NCBI GenBank assembly: GCA_023380755.1 | Contig: JAMCSD010000006.1 | Coordinates: 15,821 to 79,820 of the forward strand | DNA from: Patescibacteria group bacterium | GTDB lineage: Bacteria > Patescibacteria > Microgenomatia > UBA12405 | Direction of reading: 5' to 3' | DNA length: 64,000 nt | Position numbers and translations under genes: made by a program | Shown: positions 1 to 8,374 of the stretch, piece after piece | Layout of the letters: each line of letters starts with the position of its first letter | Numbering within the stretch: position 1 is the first letter of the stretch | Notes under the pieces: generated by a model | The model's input: only the letters and a program-made list of their open reading frames with translations | The model's database searches: none | Told to the model about the DNA's origin: nothing

Positions 1-1915
1 ATGGCAGAGATGCAAAATAGTCTAATCCCACCCCGGCAGCTAATCTTGCCTCCTCACTCGTCGCTCCTGCACTTGCTCCGGCCCTAAACCCTCTGTTTGT
101 TTGCTCTTGCCGTAACTGCCGTTGTAAATCAATCTTATCGGCTTGTAATCCTTGTACCTGTGCCGCCAATTGCTGCTCACGGCTTTGTGATTCCGTCAGC
201 TGGTCTCGCCACCGTTGGACTTCTTCCCGCAGTCTTCTTATTTCCGTCGGATTGGCTTTTTGCCTTTCGGCTTCTTCCAGTTTCTTTTGCAATTCCTTGA
301 TCGTTCTTGTCTGTTCTGCATTCACTTCTTGTACCTGCTTTAACGACCTTTCCGCCGCCTCGGCTTTTATTTTGTCTGCCGGGTCTCCTTTTTGCCGTTT
401 TAATGTCTCTACCTGTAATAGTGCGGCCCGTTCCCGCGCTTCGGCATTATTGGCTCGAGTAATTTCATTTCTGGCCAATACTCTGGCGCGTTCTGCCTCG
501 GTTTTATTTGCCTGCGCTTGGAATTCTAACTCTTTTAATTTTGCTTCCGTGACCGGATCTTTCCCCTTACTTTTCCTTAAGGTCTCTAGTTCCAATTTTT
601 GGTTATTATTTTCACTAGCCAGCCTGTCCCGTTCGATTTGCAGCTGATTAGCTTTGTTTCGTTCTGCCTCCTCTCTCTTTTGAGCCGCTTGCAATGCTTC
701 TTCTCGTTTAGCTCCGGCCCGGTTTGCTTCCCCCAACGCTTCTTTGACCGCCTTTAACTCCTTTTGTAATTCTGGATTATTCCCTTCTTTGGCCCGTTTG
801 ACCATTTCTGCAATGTAGTTTTCCCTTTGTTGCAGGCTATCTTTAAGCACTCCATTTTCATGAGCATAGTTACCCAAGGCACTGGTCTGCTCGGCCATTG
901 CCTTTTGCGCCTGGTCCCGCTGTTGTTCTGTTGCCCTTAGCCTATTTTGCATCTCTGCCATCTGCCGCTGCATTTCCGCTAACGCTGTTTGAGTTTTATC
1001 CCTTTCAGTCTTCAATTGCCCATTTTGGGACCTGAGATCTTCATTGGCCTTTTGAGCTTTGGCTAACTCTTCTGTATTCGCTTTCTCTGCACTTTCCTTG
1101 GGCGCCTTAGAACCTTTTCTTCTCGCCTCATCCAGCTGTTCCTTTAGTCTCTTATTTTCTGCCAACAGACTGGCAAAAAGATTATTCCCCATTTCTTCTT
1201 CGCTGCTTTCCGCTTCTGCCGTTGCTTTTTCATGCTGTGGTTGTGGTTGTGCTTGTGGTTCCGGTCCAGCCTTCGGCTCTGCTTTTGGCGGTTCCGCTGC
1301 TTTCGGCTCATCTTTTGTGTGCCATTGGTATATTTCCATTCCTTCCAAAATCGCATCAACACCCGGGCGTTGGCAGACCCCATTTTCTTTTAAGACTGCT
1401 CCTAAGGGTTGCATTGTACCCCTGATCGCTTCTGAATCTGTAATCCCCAGAACCTGACCACACTCCACTAATATTTCAGTAGCCGTCGAAACCGGCAACT
1501 CCATACCAATTACATGGGATAACTCATCACCACCCAAACCACTAACCGGATAACTAATGGATACAACCTTTTCACCCTTGGAATTAACCCGCCCAGTATC
1601 TTCACTAGTTAATATTGATCCAGCCAAAGTTTTTGCCCAAAAAGTTTGACCACCCAACGGGTAATCTTTATCATCTCTTTCCGGATTTATTCCGCTAATT
1701 ATTATACGTTTAGTTCTTCCACCTGCTTCCGGATGAATAGACAAATTTCCTCCCATTTTCACTGGCCACTCCTCAGAAGCTTCATAACCAAAGCCTTTAA
1801 CTTCCGGATTACTGTTGATAGTTAACTTGTTATCGACGGCTAATTCATAAAGTGACTCAAACCCTCTTGGCTGGGATTGGACTTCCGGTCCTTTACTCAC
1901 TGTTTCTGCTGGCAT
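1..1915 (-). CDS. Long coiled-coil protein, C-terminus cut by window edge
   Basis: The minus-strand frame is open from an ATG at 1915 to the first base of the window, giving at least 638 residues with no stop. The start has AGGA about 8 nt upstream. Residues 1-190 look globular. After an acidic, Pro/Ala/Gln-rich linker (about 205-240) the rest is heptad-like Glu/Lys/Ala/Gln-rich sequence typical of a long coiled coil. I recognise no named family. It lies upstream of nothing else on its strand but sits head-to-tail after two VirB2-like genes, so it may belong to the same envelope locus (inference). Its last bases coincide with an inverted repeat (see findings), so the final residues may be an assembly artefact. 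Confidence 0.8.
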   Translation of the reverse strand, partial: MPAETVSKGPEVQSQPRGFESLYELAVDNKLTINSNPEVKGFGYEASEEWPVKMGGNLSIHPEAGGRTKRIIISGINPERDDKDYPLGGQTFWAKTLAGSILTSEDTGRVNSKGEKVVSISYPVSGLGGDELSHVIGMELPVSTATEILVECGQVLGITDSEAIRGTMQPLGAVLKENGVCQRPGVDAILEGMEIYQWHTKDEPKAAEPPKAEPKAGPEPQAQPQPQHEKATAEAESSEEEMGNNLFASLLAENKRLKEQLDEARRKGSKAPKESAEKANTEELAKAQKANEDLRSQNGQLKTERDKTQTALAEMQRQMAEMQNRLRATEQQRDQAQKAMAEQTSALGNYAHENGVLKDSLQQRENYIAEMVKRAKEGNNPELQKELKAVKEALGEANRAGAKREEALQAAQKREEAERNKANQLQIERDRLASENNNQKLELETLRKSKGKDPVTEAKLKELEFQAQANKTEAERARVLARNEITRANNAEARERAALLQVETLKRQKGDPADKIKAEAAERSLKQVQEVNAEQTRTIKELQKKLEEAERQKANPTEIRRLREEVQRWRDQLTESQSREQQLAAQVQGLQADKIDLQRQLRQEQTNRGFRAGASAGATSEEARLAAGVGLDYFASLP

Positions 1916-1947
1916 ATGTTTTTCCTACAACCATCATAAACTATTCT

Positions 1948-2268
1948 TTACAAGATTTTAATGCCCAAAATTACTTCCAAAAGTTGTACCACAAAGAAAC
2001 TCACGAAAATTATCAAAAACCCAATCACTCCGGCCGTGATCTTGCCATAACCGTCTTTCGTTTTGGCCGGGTCCCCGCCGGCCGTCATCAGGGTAATCCC
2101 GCCGATGATCAGCATTAGAAGCATTAATAATCCCGCCACGACAAAAATATATGGCAGCAATTTCGTAAAAATGTCGCCCACCTTCTGGTTTTTAAAGGCA
2201 AAATTGAAAGTTTGCCCATTCACTGTCATGTTGCTGGGGTAGTCAGGCAAATTATCTAGTACTGCCAT
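1948..2268 (-). CDS. VirB2/TrbC-like small membrane protein
   Basis: A 106-residue protein with an N-terminal polar segment of about 35 residues and two hydrophobic helices (about 38-62 and 80-103) joined by a short loop containing TAGGDPAKTKDGYGK. The helix-loop(GGDP)-helix arrangement is that of VirB2/TrbC-type pilins, which are very common in Patescibacteria as pairs or triplets. It shares the AGGDP loop motif with the upstream gene, so the two are likely paralogues. It starts 4 nt after that gene without a Shine-Dalgarno sequence, which suggests a bicistronic operon. Role in type IV secretion or pili is inference; only the fold is visible. Confidence 0.75.
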   Translation of the reverse strand: MAVLDNLPDYPSNMTVNGQTFNFAFKNQKVGDIFTKLLPYIFVVAGLLMLLMLIIGGITLMTAGGDPAKTKDGYGKITAGVIGFLIIFVSFFVVQLLEVILGIKIL

Positions 2269-2271
2269 AAG

Positions 2272-2835
2272 TTAATTTATTCCCGGAATATGCAAAATAT
2301 CCAAAATGATTAACCGGACTATAAAAATAGCAAAAGCCGACAAAAACAAGCCTTTAATTGCCGAAGTAATTGTATCTTGCGCTCCGGCTACTGCCTTTGG
2401 GTCGCCCCCGGCCGTGGCCATTAAAATAAAGCCGTAAACCATTATTAAAAATGATATCCCCCCGGTAATCCCAAAGAAATAGGGGAGTAGCCACTCAATC
2501 ATTTTGTCAAAGCTTGCCGGTACACAACCAATTGCCGTATAAACTTGAGGATTGCTCGAATCAGGATTGGCTGCCGGGCTACCGTTTACACACCACGATT
2601 TCACCACCCCCGGATCGCCACTCTTGCCACAATAGCACGCGTTACTGCCAGCATATTTTTGGCACGATAATGTCGTATCCACTATGTTACAGCCAGTTGT
2701 GTTTTCTGGCTTCCCCCGACAGAACCAATCTGATCCAAATCCATCAGCGCAATTTTGAGCTAACGAAATTTTGGGCATTAGTAGTGATAAAAAAAACACC
2801 CATCCTATCGCCCCTATTGTAAACGCTGACCGCAT
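2272..2835 (-). CDS. Cys-rich secreted VirB2-like membrane protein
   Basis: A 187-residue protein with a signal peptide (hydrophobic stretch 8-24, Ala-Gln cleavage-like site near 27), a Cys-rich exported segment (about 28-100 with at least seven cysteines, suggesting disulfides), and a C-terminal two-helix unit with the loop ATAGGDPKA. The C-terminal part matches its downstream neighbour and VirB2/TrbC-type proteins. The start is preceded at 6 nt by TATACT, so the mRNA may be leaderless. Its promoter region overlaps that of the divergent SpoIID-domain gene at 2852. Confidence 0.7.
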   Translation of the reverse strand: MRSAFTIGAIGWVFFLSLLMPKISLAQNCADGFGSDWFCRGKPENTTGCNIVDTTLSCQKYAGSNACYCGKSGDPGVVKSWCVNGSPAANPDSSNPQVYTAIGCVPASFDKMIEWLLPYFFGITGGISFLIMVYGFILMATAGGDPKAVAGAQDTITSAIKGLFLSAFAIFIVRLIILDILHIPGIN

Positions 2836-2851
2836 AAGCTTAGTATATCAG

Positions 2852-4579
2852 ATGTTACAATTATTTGTGCCCAAAATTATCCCAAAGCTGTTAGTAATTC
2901 TTGGCCTAAACTTATTGGCACTTTTCCTGTCTCTGCCTCATTCCGTCCGCGCCGATTCCATTGATGATCAGATCGCCTCCATTACCAAACAAATCAGTGA
3001 TTTGGAAAAAGCTATCGCCCCTTTAAAACAGGAATCAACCGATATTCAGCAAAAAATAAAAAACGCCAAGTCCCAAATTACCGCTACCGAATCCAAAATT
3101 TCTGACGTCACCAACCAACTCGTCGACCAAGAGTCATCACTTGAAGTTCAAAAAGTGCTTTTGAGTGAACGTATCCGCCGTTATTACATCGATACCAAAC
3201 GTTTTAATCCGCTGTTAATTTTTCTTTCCAGTGTCCAGTCCTCCACCTTAATCCGTCAGTATACCTGGTACCAGTCAGTCATCAACCAGGACCGCAATCT
3301 AATCGTCTCTTATAACCAAAACATCCTGAATCTTTCCACCAATAAAACTCTCCTTGAAGCCCAAAAGGTCAAGTTAGCTTCTCTTAAATCTTCCCTTGAA
3401 ACCCGTTTTGGCTTTTTATCTGGCGAAATCAAAAAAGCCGAAGACTACAAAGCCGAACTGAGCAAAAAACAGCAAGATTTAATTGCCGAAAAAACTGCCA
3501 TGTTTAACACCTCCGTCGGTGATGTTTCTTCTTCCGATGATCCTGCCTCTCGGGCTGATTTCAACCCTGGTTTTAGTCCGGCTTTTGCCGTCTTTTCCTT
3601 TGGAGCCCCCCATCGCAAGGGTATGAGCCAATATGGTGCCTTTGGTCGGGCCAAGGCCGGTCAAAATTATGAAGCCATTTTAAAGGCTTATTACGGTGAT
3701 ATTCGTCTTGATAAGGTCGATACTGGCGGCTCCATCAAAACCACCGTTGGTACGCTTCCCTTTGAAGATAATTACCTGGTTGGCATTGCCGAAATGCCCA
3801 AAGACTGGGGCGATCAGGGCGGTTACGAAGCCCTCAAAGCCCAGGCTATTGCCGCCCGCACTTACGCTCTCAATTCCACTAACAATTTACAGGGTACTAT
3901 TTGTGTTGATGAAAATTGCCAGGTTTATTCCCGCGATCGGGCTAGCAATCCCGGCCGTTGGCGTGATGCTGTCAACGACACCCGGGGCATGGTCATTAAA
4001 AGCAATAAAACCGGGCAAATCTTTTCCACCATGTATGCCTCAACTTCCGGTGGCGCCACCCTTTCTTATAATTCCCAGGGTTACGACACTCCCATGCTGT
4101 GGGATGCCCCTTGTGGCAACCAATCATGCTGGCCGGGCGACTCCTATGAAAAACAATCTGGCTCGCCTTGGTACTACAAAGGTTGGTATAAAACCCGTTC
4201 CGGTGCGGCCTATGGCCGTTCCCATCCGTGGTTGACTAACGACGAATTTGCCGACATTGCCAATGCGGTCGTTTATTATTCTCAGACTCACGATTCCAGC
4301 CATCTTTCCCAAATTACCAATTGTATTGGCTCCTGCGATTCCAATGCCTGGTCTCGCGATGAACTCCGCCGCCAAATGGACAGTCATGGCGGTGCCATTT
4401 CTACGGTCAATGGGGTCAGTGTTGATTACTCTACCTCTGGCTATACCAAGACCGTTCACCTTAATACCGATAAAGGGAGTTTCGACATTAACGGCAGCGA
4501 CTTCCAACAAATTTATGTCCTGCGCGCTCCTGGCGCAATTTCCATCAAATCTAGTCTCTTCAATATCGAAAAGAAATGA
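2852..4579 (+). CDS. SpoIID/LytB-domain protein with N-terminal coiled coil
   Basis: A 575-residue exported protein. A hydrophobic signal/anchor (about 8-30) is followed by a coiled coil (about 40-225, NlpC-associated PcsB-like) and a SpoIID/LytB domain (about 245-560) with the hallmark HRKGMSQYGAFGRA and EALKAQAIAARTYA segments. SpoIID-family proteins act on peptidoglycan glycan strands lacking stem peptides, and here the role is presumably wall remodelling since CPR cells do not sporulate. I chose the ATG at 2852 because it precedes the signal sequence and has a -10-like TAGTAT 5 nt upstream; an upstream in-frame ATG at 2771 would run into the divergent gene. Its stop overlaps the next start by ATGA. 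Confidence 0.88.
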   Translation: MLQLFVPKIIPKLLVILGLNLLALFLSLPHSVRADSIDDQIASITKQISDLEKAIAPLKQESTDIQQKIKNAKSQITATESKISDVTNQLVDQESSLEVQKVLLSERIRRYYIDTKRFNPLLIFLSSVQSSTLIRQYTWYQSVINQDRNLIVSYNQNILNLSTNKTLLEAQKVKLASLKSSLETRFGFLSGEIKKAEDYKAELSKKQQDLIAEKTAMFNTSVGDVSSSDDPASRADFNPGFSPAFAVFSFGAPHRKGMSQYGAFGRAKAGQNYEAILKAYYGDIRLDKVDTGGSIKTTVGTLPFEDNYLVGIAEMPKDWGDQGGYEALKAQAIAARTYALNSTNNLQGTICVDENCQVYSRDRASNPGRWRDAVNDTRGMVIKSNKTGQIFSTMYASTSGGATLSYNSQGYDTPMLWDAPCGNQSCWPGDSYEKQSGSPWYYKGWYKTRSGAAYGRSHPWLTNDEFADIANAVVYYSQTHDSSHLSQITNCIGSCDSNAWSRDELRRQMDSHGGAISTVNGVSVDYSTSGYTKTVHLNTDKGSFDINGSDFQQIYVLRAPGAISIKSSLFNIEKK

Positions 4580-5085
4580 TTTTTGTTTATGCCTTTTCCA
4601 ACCAGTGGGGGACCAATATTTCCTTAAGGACCCTCATTGACCTTCAAGATGAACTAAAAAATTACCCCGAGATTCTTTACCAGAAAATTGATCAATATCC
4701 TCAATCCTTTTTTGACGAGTTCCTCCGTAATAAAACTTATTCCGCCATCATCGGGTTAGGGGATTTAACCGGTTCTTTCGACAAAATAAAAATTGAAACC
4801 CAGGCCGCCAATCTTTATGGCCGCCATTCTATCATCCCCTTAGCAGATCCTGTTCTCAAGCTCGATTTGCCCCTTCTGGAAAAAGTCGACCGTGATACCT
4901 TTATCTTTGGTCAAAATATGGGCACTTATAATTGCAACTGGCTAGCCTATCAAATTCAATCCCTAATTAATCAAAAAAAACTAACTACTTTACACCTCTT
5001 TTTTCATTTACCCCGCGACTCTGTCTCCAAAAATAATGCCAAAGGTATAGCTAATTTGTTAATCGAGAACGGAGTGTTACAATAA
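4576..5085 (+). CDS. Pyroglutamyl-peptidase (C15)-like protein
   Basis: A 169-residue protein that overlaps the SpoIID-domain gene by 4 bp (ATGA). It resembles peptidase family C15: a GLGD loop, a Glu in KIETQAAN, the nucleophile-like Cys in GTYNCNWLAYQIQ (compare the C15 motif with Cys-Asn before an aromatic helix) and the final His in LFFHLPRDS (compare FIHVP). All three catalytic-type residues are therefore present. Family members remove N-terminal pyroglutamate. The protein is shorter and divergent compared with Pcp (about 210 residues), so substrate is uncertain. Translational coupling to a peptidoglycan gene is notable. Confidence 0.6.
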   Translation: MIFVYAFSNQWGTNISLRTLIDLQDELKNYPEILYQKIDQYPQSFFDEFLRNKTYSAIIGLGDLTGSFDKIKIETQAANLYGRHSIIPLADPVLKLDLPLLEKVDRDTFIFGQNMGTYNCNWLAYQIQSLINQKKLTTLHLFFHLPRDSVSKNNAKGIANLLIENGVLQ

Positions 5086-5089
5086 GCCA

Positions 5090-5773
5090 ATGACTCGTTC
5101 CAAAGATCTTGACGCCGTCGCTCCCGACGATCCCGTCATCAACCCGTCTACCCCCACTCCGCCGCCTCCTTCCGTTGATTCTAATTCTGCTGATTCTACC
5201 GATCCGTTACGCCAAAAAGCATATGATCTTATGGGCCACGCCAAACATTCGCTATCGGCCCTGCTCGTCAATCCTAAAGTTTTTAATTTTGAGGAAAAAG
5301 ACCACGACGAGGAAATTTTAGTCGTTCTTCGTCCCCATTGGTTTACCAATGTCCGTTGGCTGCTGATCACCTTTTTTATGCTTTTTGCTCCCTTGTTAAT
5401 CAGGGTCGTGCCCTTGCTCAGCTTTTTTCCCGCCCGTTACCAATTTGTCATGATTATTTTTTGGTACATTCTTACTTTTGCCTTTGCTTTCGAAAGTTTT
5501 CTGTCGTGGTATTTTGATGTGTTTATCATTACCAATGAGCGGGTAATCGATATTGACTTCGAAAATCTGTTGAATAAAAAATTTTCTGAGGCTGGCCTGG
5601 ATAAAATTCAGGACACCAGTACTCGGGTGGCTGGCCTCGCCCAGACCATGTTCAACTTCGGCGACGTTCTCATTCAAACCGCCGCCGAAATTCCCGAAAT
5701 CACTTTTGAAAAGGTTCCCAACCCCGAAAAAATTATCAAAATTATTCAGGAATTAACCGAGGATAAACACTAA
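5090..5773 (+). CDS. Membrane protein with bacterial PH domain
   Basis: A 227-residue protein. The first 45 residues are Pro/Asp/Ser-rich and disordered. Two membrane helices lie around 85-105 and 112-135, followed by a bacterial PH-like (YdbS/bPH2) domain with the typical FIITNERVIDIDFENLLNKK and DIQ-like DKIQDTST segments. Such proteins are frequent in CPR genomes and their ligand is unknown. It follows the C15-like gene by 4 nt and precedes a small membrane protein by 5 nt, so it belongs to the same operon. Confidence 0.75.
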   Translation: MTRSKDLDAVAPDDPVINPSTPTPPPPSVDSNSADSTDPLRQKAYDLMGHAKHSLSALLVNPKVFNFEEKDHDEEILVVLRPHWFTNVRWLLITFFMLFAPLLIRVVPLLSFFPARYQFVMIIFWYILTFAFAFESFLSWYFDVFIITNERVIDIDFENLLNKKFSEAGLDKIQDTSTRVAGLAQTMFNFGDVLIQTAAEIPEITFEKVPNPEKIIKIIQELTEDKH

Positions 5774-5778
5774 TCACT

Positions 5779-5997
5779 ATGCTCTCCAACGCCACCACTC
5801 TCATCTTATTCATCACTAAAATTTTTGCCATTGTCGGAGCGGTGCTTTATTTTATTTTTGGCTTAATTGTCGTCAAACAGGTTGGCATGATGACCCGCAG
5901 TGTTAATGACAAATTTAATGGTATTTTAACCGTCTTTTCTTACCTGCACCTCGCTTTCTGCTTGTTTCTGATTCTGATGACCATCGTGGTCTTGTAG
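5779..5997 (+). CDS. Small two-helix membrane protein (DUF5657-like)
   Basis: A 72-residue protein with two hydrophobic helices (about 5-30 and 48-70) around the short polar segment QVGMMTRSVNDKFN. This pattern fits the small CPR family annotated as DUF5657, often beside PH-domain proteins; the family call is from memory of the pattern. It starts 5 nt after the PH-domain gene and is probably co-translated with it. Confidence 0.65.
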   Translation: MLSNATTLILFITKIFAIVGAVLYFIFGLIVVKQVGMMTRSVNDKFNGILTVFSYLHLAFCLFLILMTIVVL

Positions 5998-6009
5998 TAT
6001 CATTAAGTA

Positions 6010-7866
6010 ATGCATTTCACCTGCCGCTCTTTTATTGGTAAATCAGGGTCGAAATCATGGTGCCAGTATTGGGAAAATGAACCGGATGATCCGCTACTCT
6101 TTGGGCAGCGGGGTCACCTGTTTGGTCTGGTTGCCCTTGAGAGTGGGGCCGATGACGCCAAGCTCATTGGTCATCGGCTAATTAACGATCTCAACCAAAA
6201 TTATTTCCAGGATTCCACTGCTTCCGTCAGTGACCAACTCAAAAATACTGTCACCCAGGTTTTAGCCGGATTACCGCCTACTACCACCATCCATTCTTTG
6301 GTTTTAGTCGTGGTTCACCGTGACCGGGTTTTTCTCCAGCTTAACGAAGGCGGCAGTTTGGCCATTATTCGCCATGGCGCCATTAGCGAAGCTCTTCGGT
6401 TGCCGGCTGATGCCCACTGGAAGCAGGTTTCTGGTCAAGCCACCCCCGAGGATCGTCTCCTCCTCATGACCGCTAATTTTTACCAGCGGCTGACCTGGGA
6501 AAAAATCAAAGAAATTGTCACTGATGCTTCTTTATCCACGATCGAAGAAAATACTCTCTCAATTCTTAACAGCCTCGATAATCCCGATCTTGTGGGTGCT
6601 TCCCTGGTCGAGTTGCACCAGGACGAAGACCTGGTTGTCACGCCGCCACCTATCCCCGCTCCACCTCTTCCTGTCCCCAAAAAGAAAATAATTTTACCAA
6701 AAATTACTATCCCCAAACTTACTCTTCCGTCTCTCCCCAAACTTCCCTCTCGCGAAACCCCCGTTTTTGTCGAAAGTCACCAGTCACCTCAAGTCAGTCG
6801 CCGCCAGAGACTTAACCTTATTGTCGGCTTTCTTTTATTAGTTGGTCTGACTCTCAGTATCGCCGTCGGCTTCAAGAAAAATAAAGCTGCCAAGGCCGAA
6901 GCCCAGTACCAGAAACTCCAAACTACCATCACCAAAACCCTCTCCGATGCTTTTGCCATTAAAAACCTAAACCTCGATACCGCCAAACAGTTGGGTCAAC
7001 AGTCTGAAGGGCTACTAAACCAGATGAAAGCCCTCAAGACCACCACTCATCAAGCCGAGATTAGCCAATTCCAGGGTCAAATCCAATCCCTCCTGACTCA
7101 AACCGGTGGCAATGACCCCACCGAATCTTCTTGGTATGACACCTCTCTGATTGTCGATCATCCTCAATATTCCCAAATTTATTTTTTTAATAATGTCCTT
7201 TATTTGGTCGATACCGCCTCCGGGCGCATTGATGAGTTGGCTACCGGTGAGAAATCAACTCGGCTTTTTTCCCAGGGTAACGGCCTTAAAATTATTACCA
7301 AGCTCTTGTTAAGTAATGACAAGATTTATGGTGTCACTGCTACTAACATCGTTGCCATCGATAAGGCCCAAACAACTCCCGTCCTTTCCCTTTCCGCCGT
7401 CACCGATGCTGCTCTCTGGAATGGCACCCTTTATCTTCTGGACCACACTGCCAATACCATCGACAAAGTTACCCCCAACAATGTTGGTTTCGGCTCACCG
7501 GCCAATTGGTTAAAAGATAACCAAAAAATGCCCGCCAATCCCACTTCCATTGCTATTAATGGTAAGGTTTGGGTCCTTTCCGGCGATGGTACCCTTACTC
7601 CCTTTTTGCGTGGGGTTAAGGACAAATACCAGCCTACCCAGGTGATTAAAGCTACCAAAGCTCATAATCTGGTAACCGGGATCAATACCGACCTTATTGC
7701 TTTTTTAGACGATGATTCCACTATTTACGTTTTCAAAAAAGACGGCCAAACCGTCGCCAAATTCAGTCTCGATGATAAAAAAATTAGTGGCCTGGCCTTG
7801 GACGAAGGCACCAATACTATTTACGCCCTTTGTTCCGATGAAAAAATTTACAAAATCTCGATCTAA
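6010..7866 (+). CDS. PP2C-like domain, transmembrane helix and propeller-like domain
   Basis: A 618-residue protein. Residues 1-205 resemble a degenerate PPM/PP2C phosphatase fold (VLVVVHRDRVFLQLNEGGS, then EDRLLLMTANFYQRLT), but the metal-binding Asp-Gly motifs of active PP2C enzymes are not obvious. A Pro/Lys-rich linker (about 215-260) leads to one membrane helix (about 268-290), a coiled-coil segment (about 293-360), and a C-terminal domain (about 370-618) of repeated strands with YLVDTASGRID-type motifs like a beta-propeller. Predicted topology is cytoplasmic PP2C-like domain and external propeller. Function unknown; it closes the envelope operon. Confidence 0.65.
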   Translation: MHFTCRSFIGKSGSKSWCQYWENEPDDPLLFGQRGHLFGLVALESGADDAKLIGHRLINDLNQNYFQDSTASVSDQLKNTVTQVLAGLPPTTTIHSLVLVVVHRDRVFLQLNEGGSLAIIRHGAISEALRLPADAHWKQVSGQATPEDRLLLMTANFYQRLTWEKIKEIVTDASLSTIEENTLSILNSLDNPDLVGASLVELHQDEDLVVTPPPIPAPPLPVPKKKIILPKITIPKLTLPSLPKLPSRETPVFVESHQSPQVSRRQRLNLIVGFLLLVGLTLSIAVGFKKNKAAKAEAQYQKLQTTITKTLSDAFAIKNLNLDTAKQLGQQSEGLLNQMKALKTTTHQAEISQFQGQIQSLLTQTGGNDPTESSWYDTSLIVDHPQYSQIYFFNNVLYLVDTASGRIDELATGEKSTRLFSQGNGLKIITKLLLSNDKIYGVTATNIVAIDKAQTTPVLSLSAVTDAALWNGTLYLLDHTANTIDKVTPNNVGFGSPANWLKDNQKMPANPTSIAINGKVWVLSGDGTLTPFLRGVKDKYQPTQVIKATKAHNLVTGINTDLIAFLDDDSTIYVFKKDGQTVAKFSLDDKKISGLALDEGTNTIYALCSDEKIYKISI

Positions 7867-7915
7867 TCGCCATCCTTTACTTTTAGTCCTTTAAACCTTA
7901 AACTTTTGACTGTTT

Positions 7916-8326
7916 ATGCGTCATTTCAACAAGGAATCTCTCGACTACCAGTTTATTGATAAGTTTGAAGCGGGGATCGCCCTCACGGGGTCGGACGTTA
8001 AATCTTTGCGTCTCCAACCGCCTCATTTTGCTTCGGCTAAAGTCGATTTTCTTGGTGGCCGTCCCTACCTCGTCAATTTGGATATTCCCGCCTATCAGTA
8101 TTCCCAAAACCAAACCCAGGATACTACTCACAGCCGGGCTCTTTTATTAACTGAAAAGGAAATTGCCAAGCTTATCAGTTGGCGCCACCAAAAATACATG
8201 ATTATTCCTATTGCCATTTTTTTTAAAGATAAATGGGCCAAAGTTGAACTCGGCGTCGGCCGTAAAATGAAGAAATACGAAAAGCGCGCCAAAATTAAAC
8301 AACGTGAGTTTGAGAGGGGAGTCTAA
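7916..8326 (+). CDS. smpB: SsrA-binding protein SmpB
   Basis: A 136-residue protein matching SmpB: an N-terminal HFNKESLDYQFIDKFEAGIALTGSDVKS-type beta-barrel core (shown here only as the family hallmark GIALTGSDVKSLR), IPAYQYS, and a basic C-terminal tail (RKMKKYEKRAKIKQ) that in the family becomes helical in the ribosomal A site. SmpB delivers tmRNA to stalled ribosomes. The matching tmRNA gene is present about 1.1 kb downstream on the other strand. It begins 49 nt after the preceding gene. Confidence 0.9.
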   Translation: MRHFNKESLDYQFIDKFEAGIALTGSDVKSLRLQPPHFASAKVDFLGGRPYLVNLDIPAYQYSQNQTQDTTHSRALLLTEKEIAKLISWRHQKYMIIPIAIFFKDKWAKVELGVGRKMKKYEKRAKIKQREFERGV

Positions 8327-8336
8327 GTGTAACTAG

Positions 8337-8369
8337 GTGTTGAAGAAATACTCAACACTATGATATGCT
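8337..8369 (+). promoter_or_regulatory. Promoter overlapping an inverted repeat (operator candidate)
   Basis: GTGTTGA (8337-8343) and TCAACAC (8352-8358) form a perfect 7-bp inverted repeat. A -35-like TTGAAG (8340-8345) lies in the left arm, and an 18-bp spacer leads to a -10-like TATGCT (8364-8369), five nt before the regulator's ATG. The arrangement suggests autorepression by the XRE protein encoded immediately downstream (inference). Confidence 0.45.
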
Positions 8370-8374
8370 TAACC

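Noticed and set aside
252..1457. Plus-strand reading frames over the first 1.5 kb
   Set aside because: They are shadows of the long minus-strand coiled-coil frame, have Ser/Leu/Phe-rich composition typical of antisense coiled-coil translation, and show no start signals.
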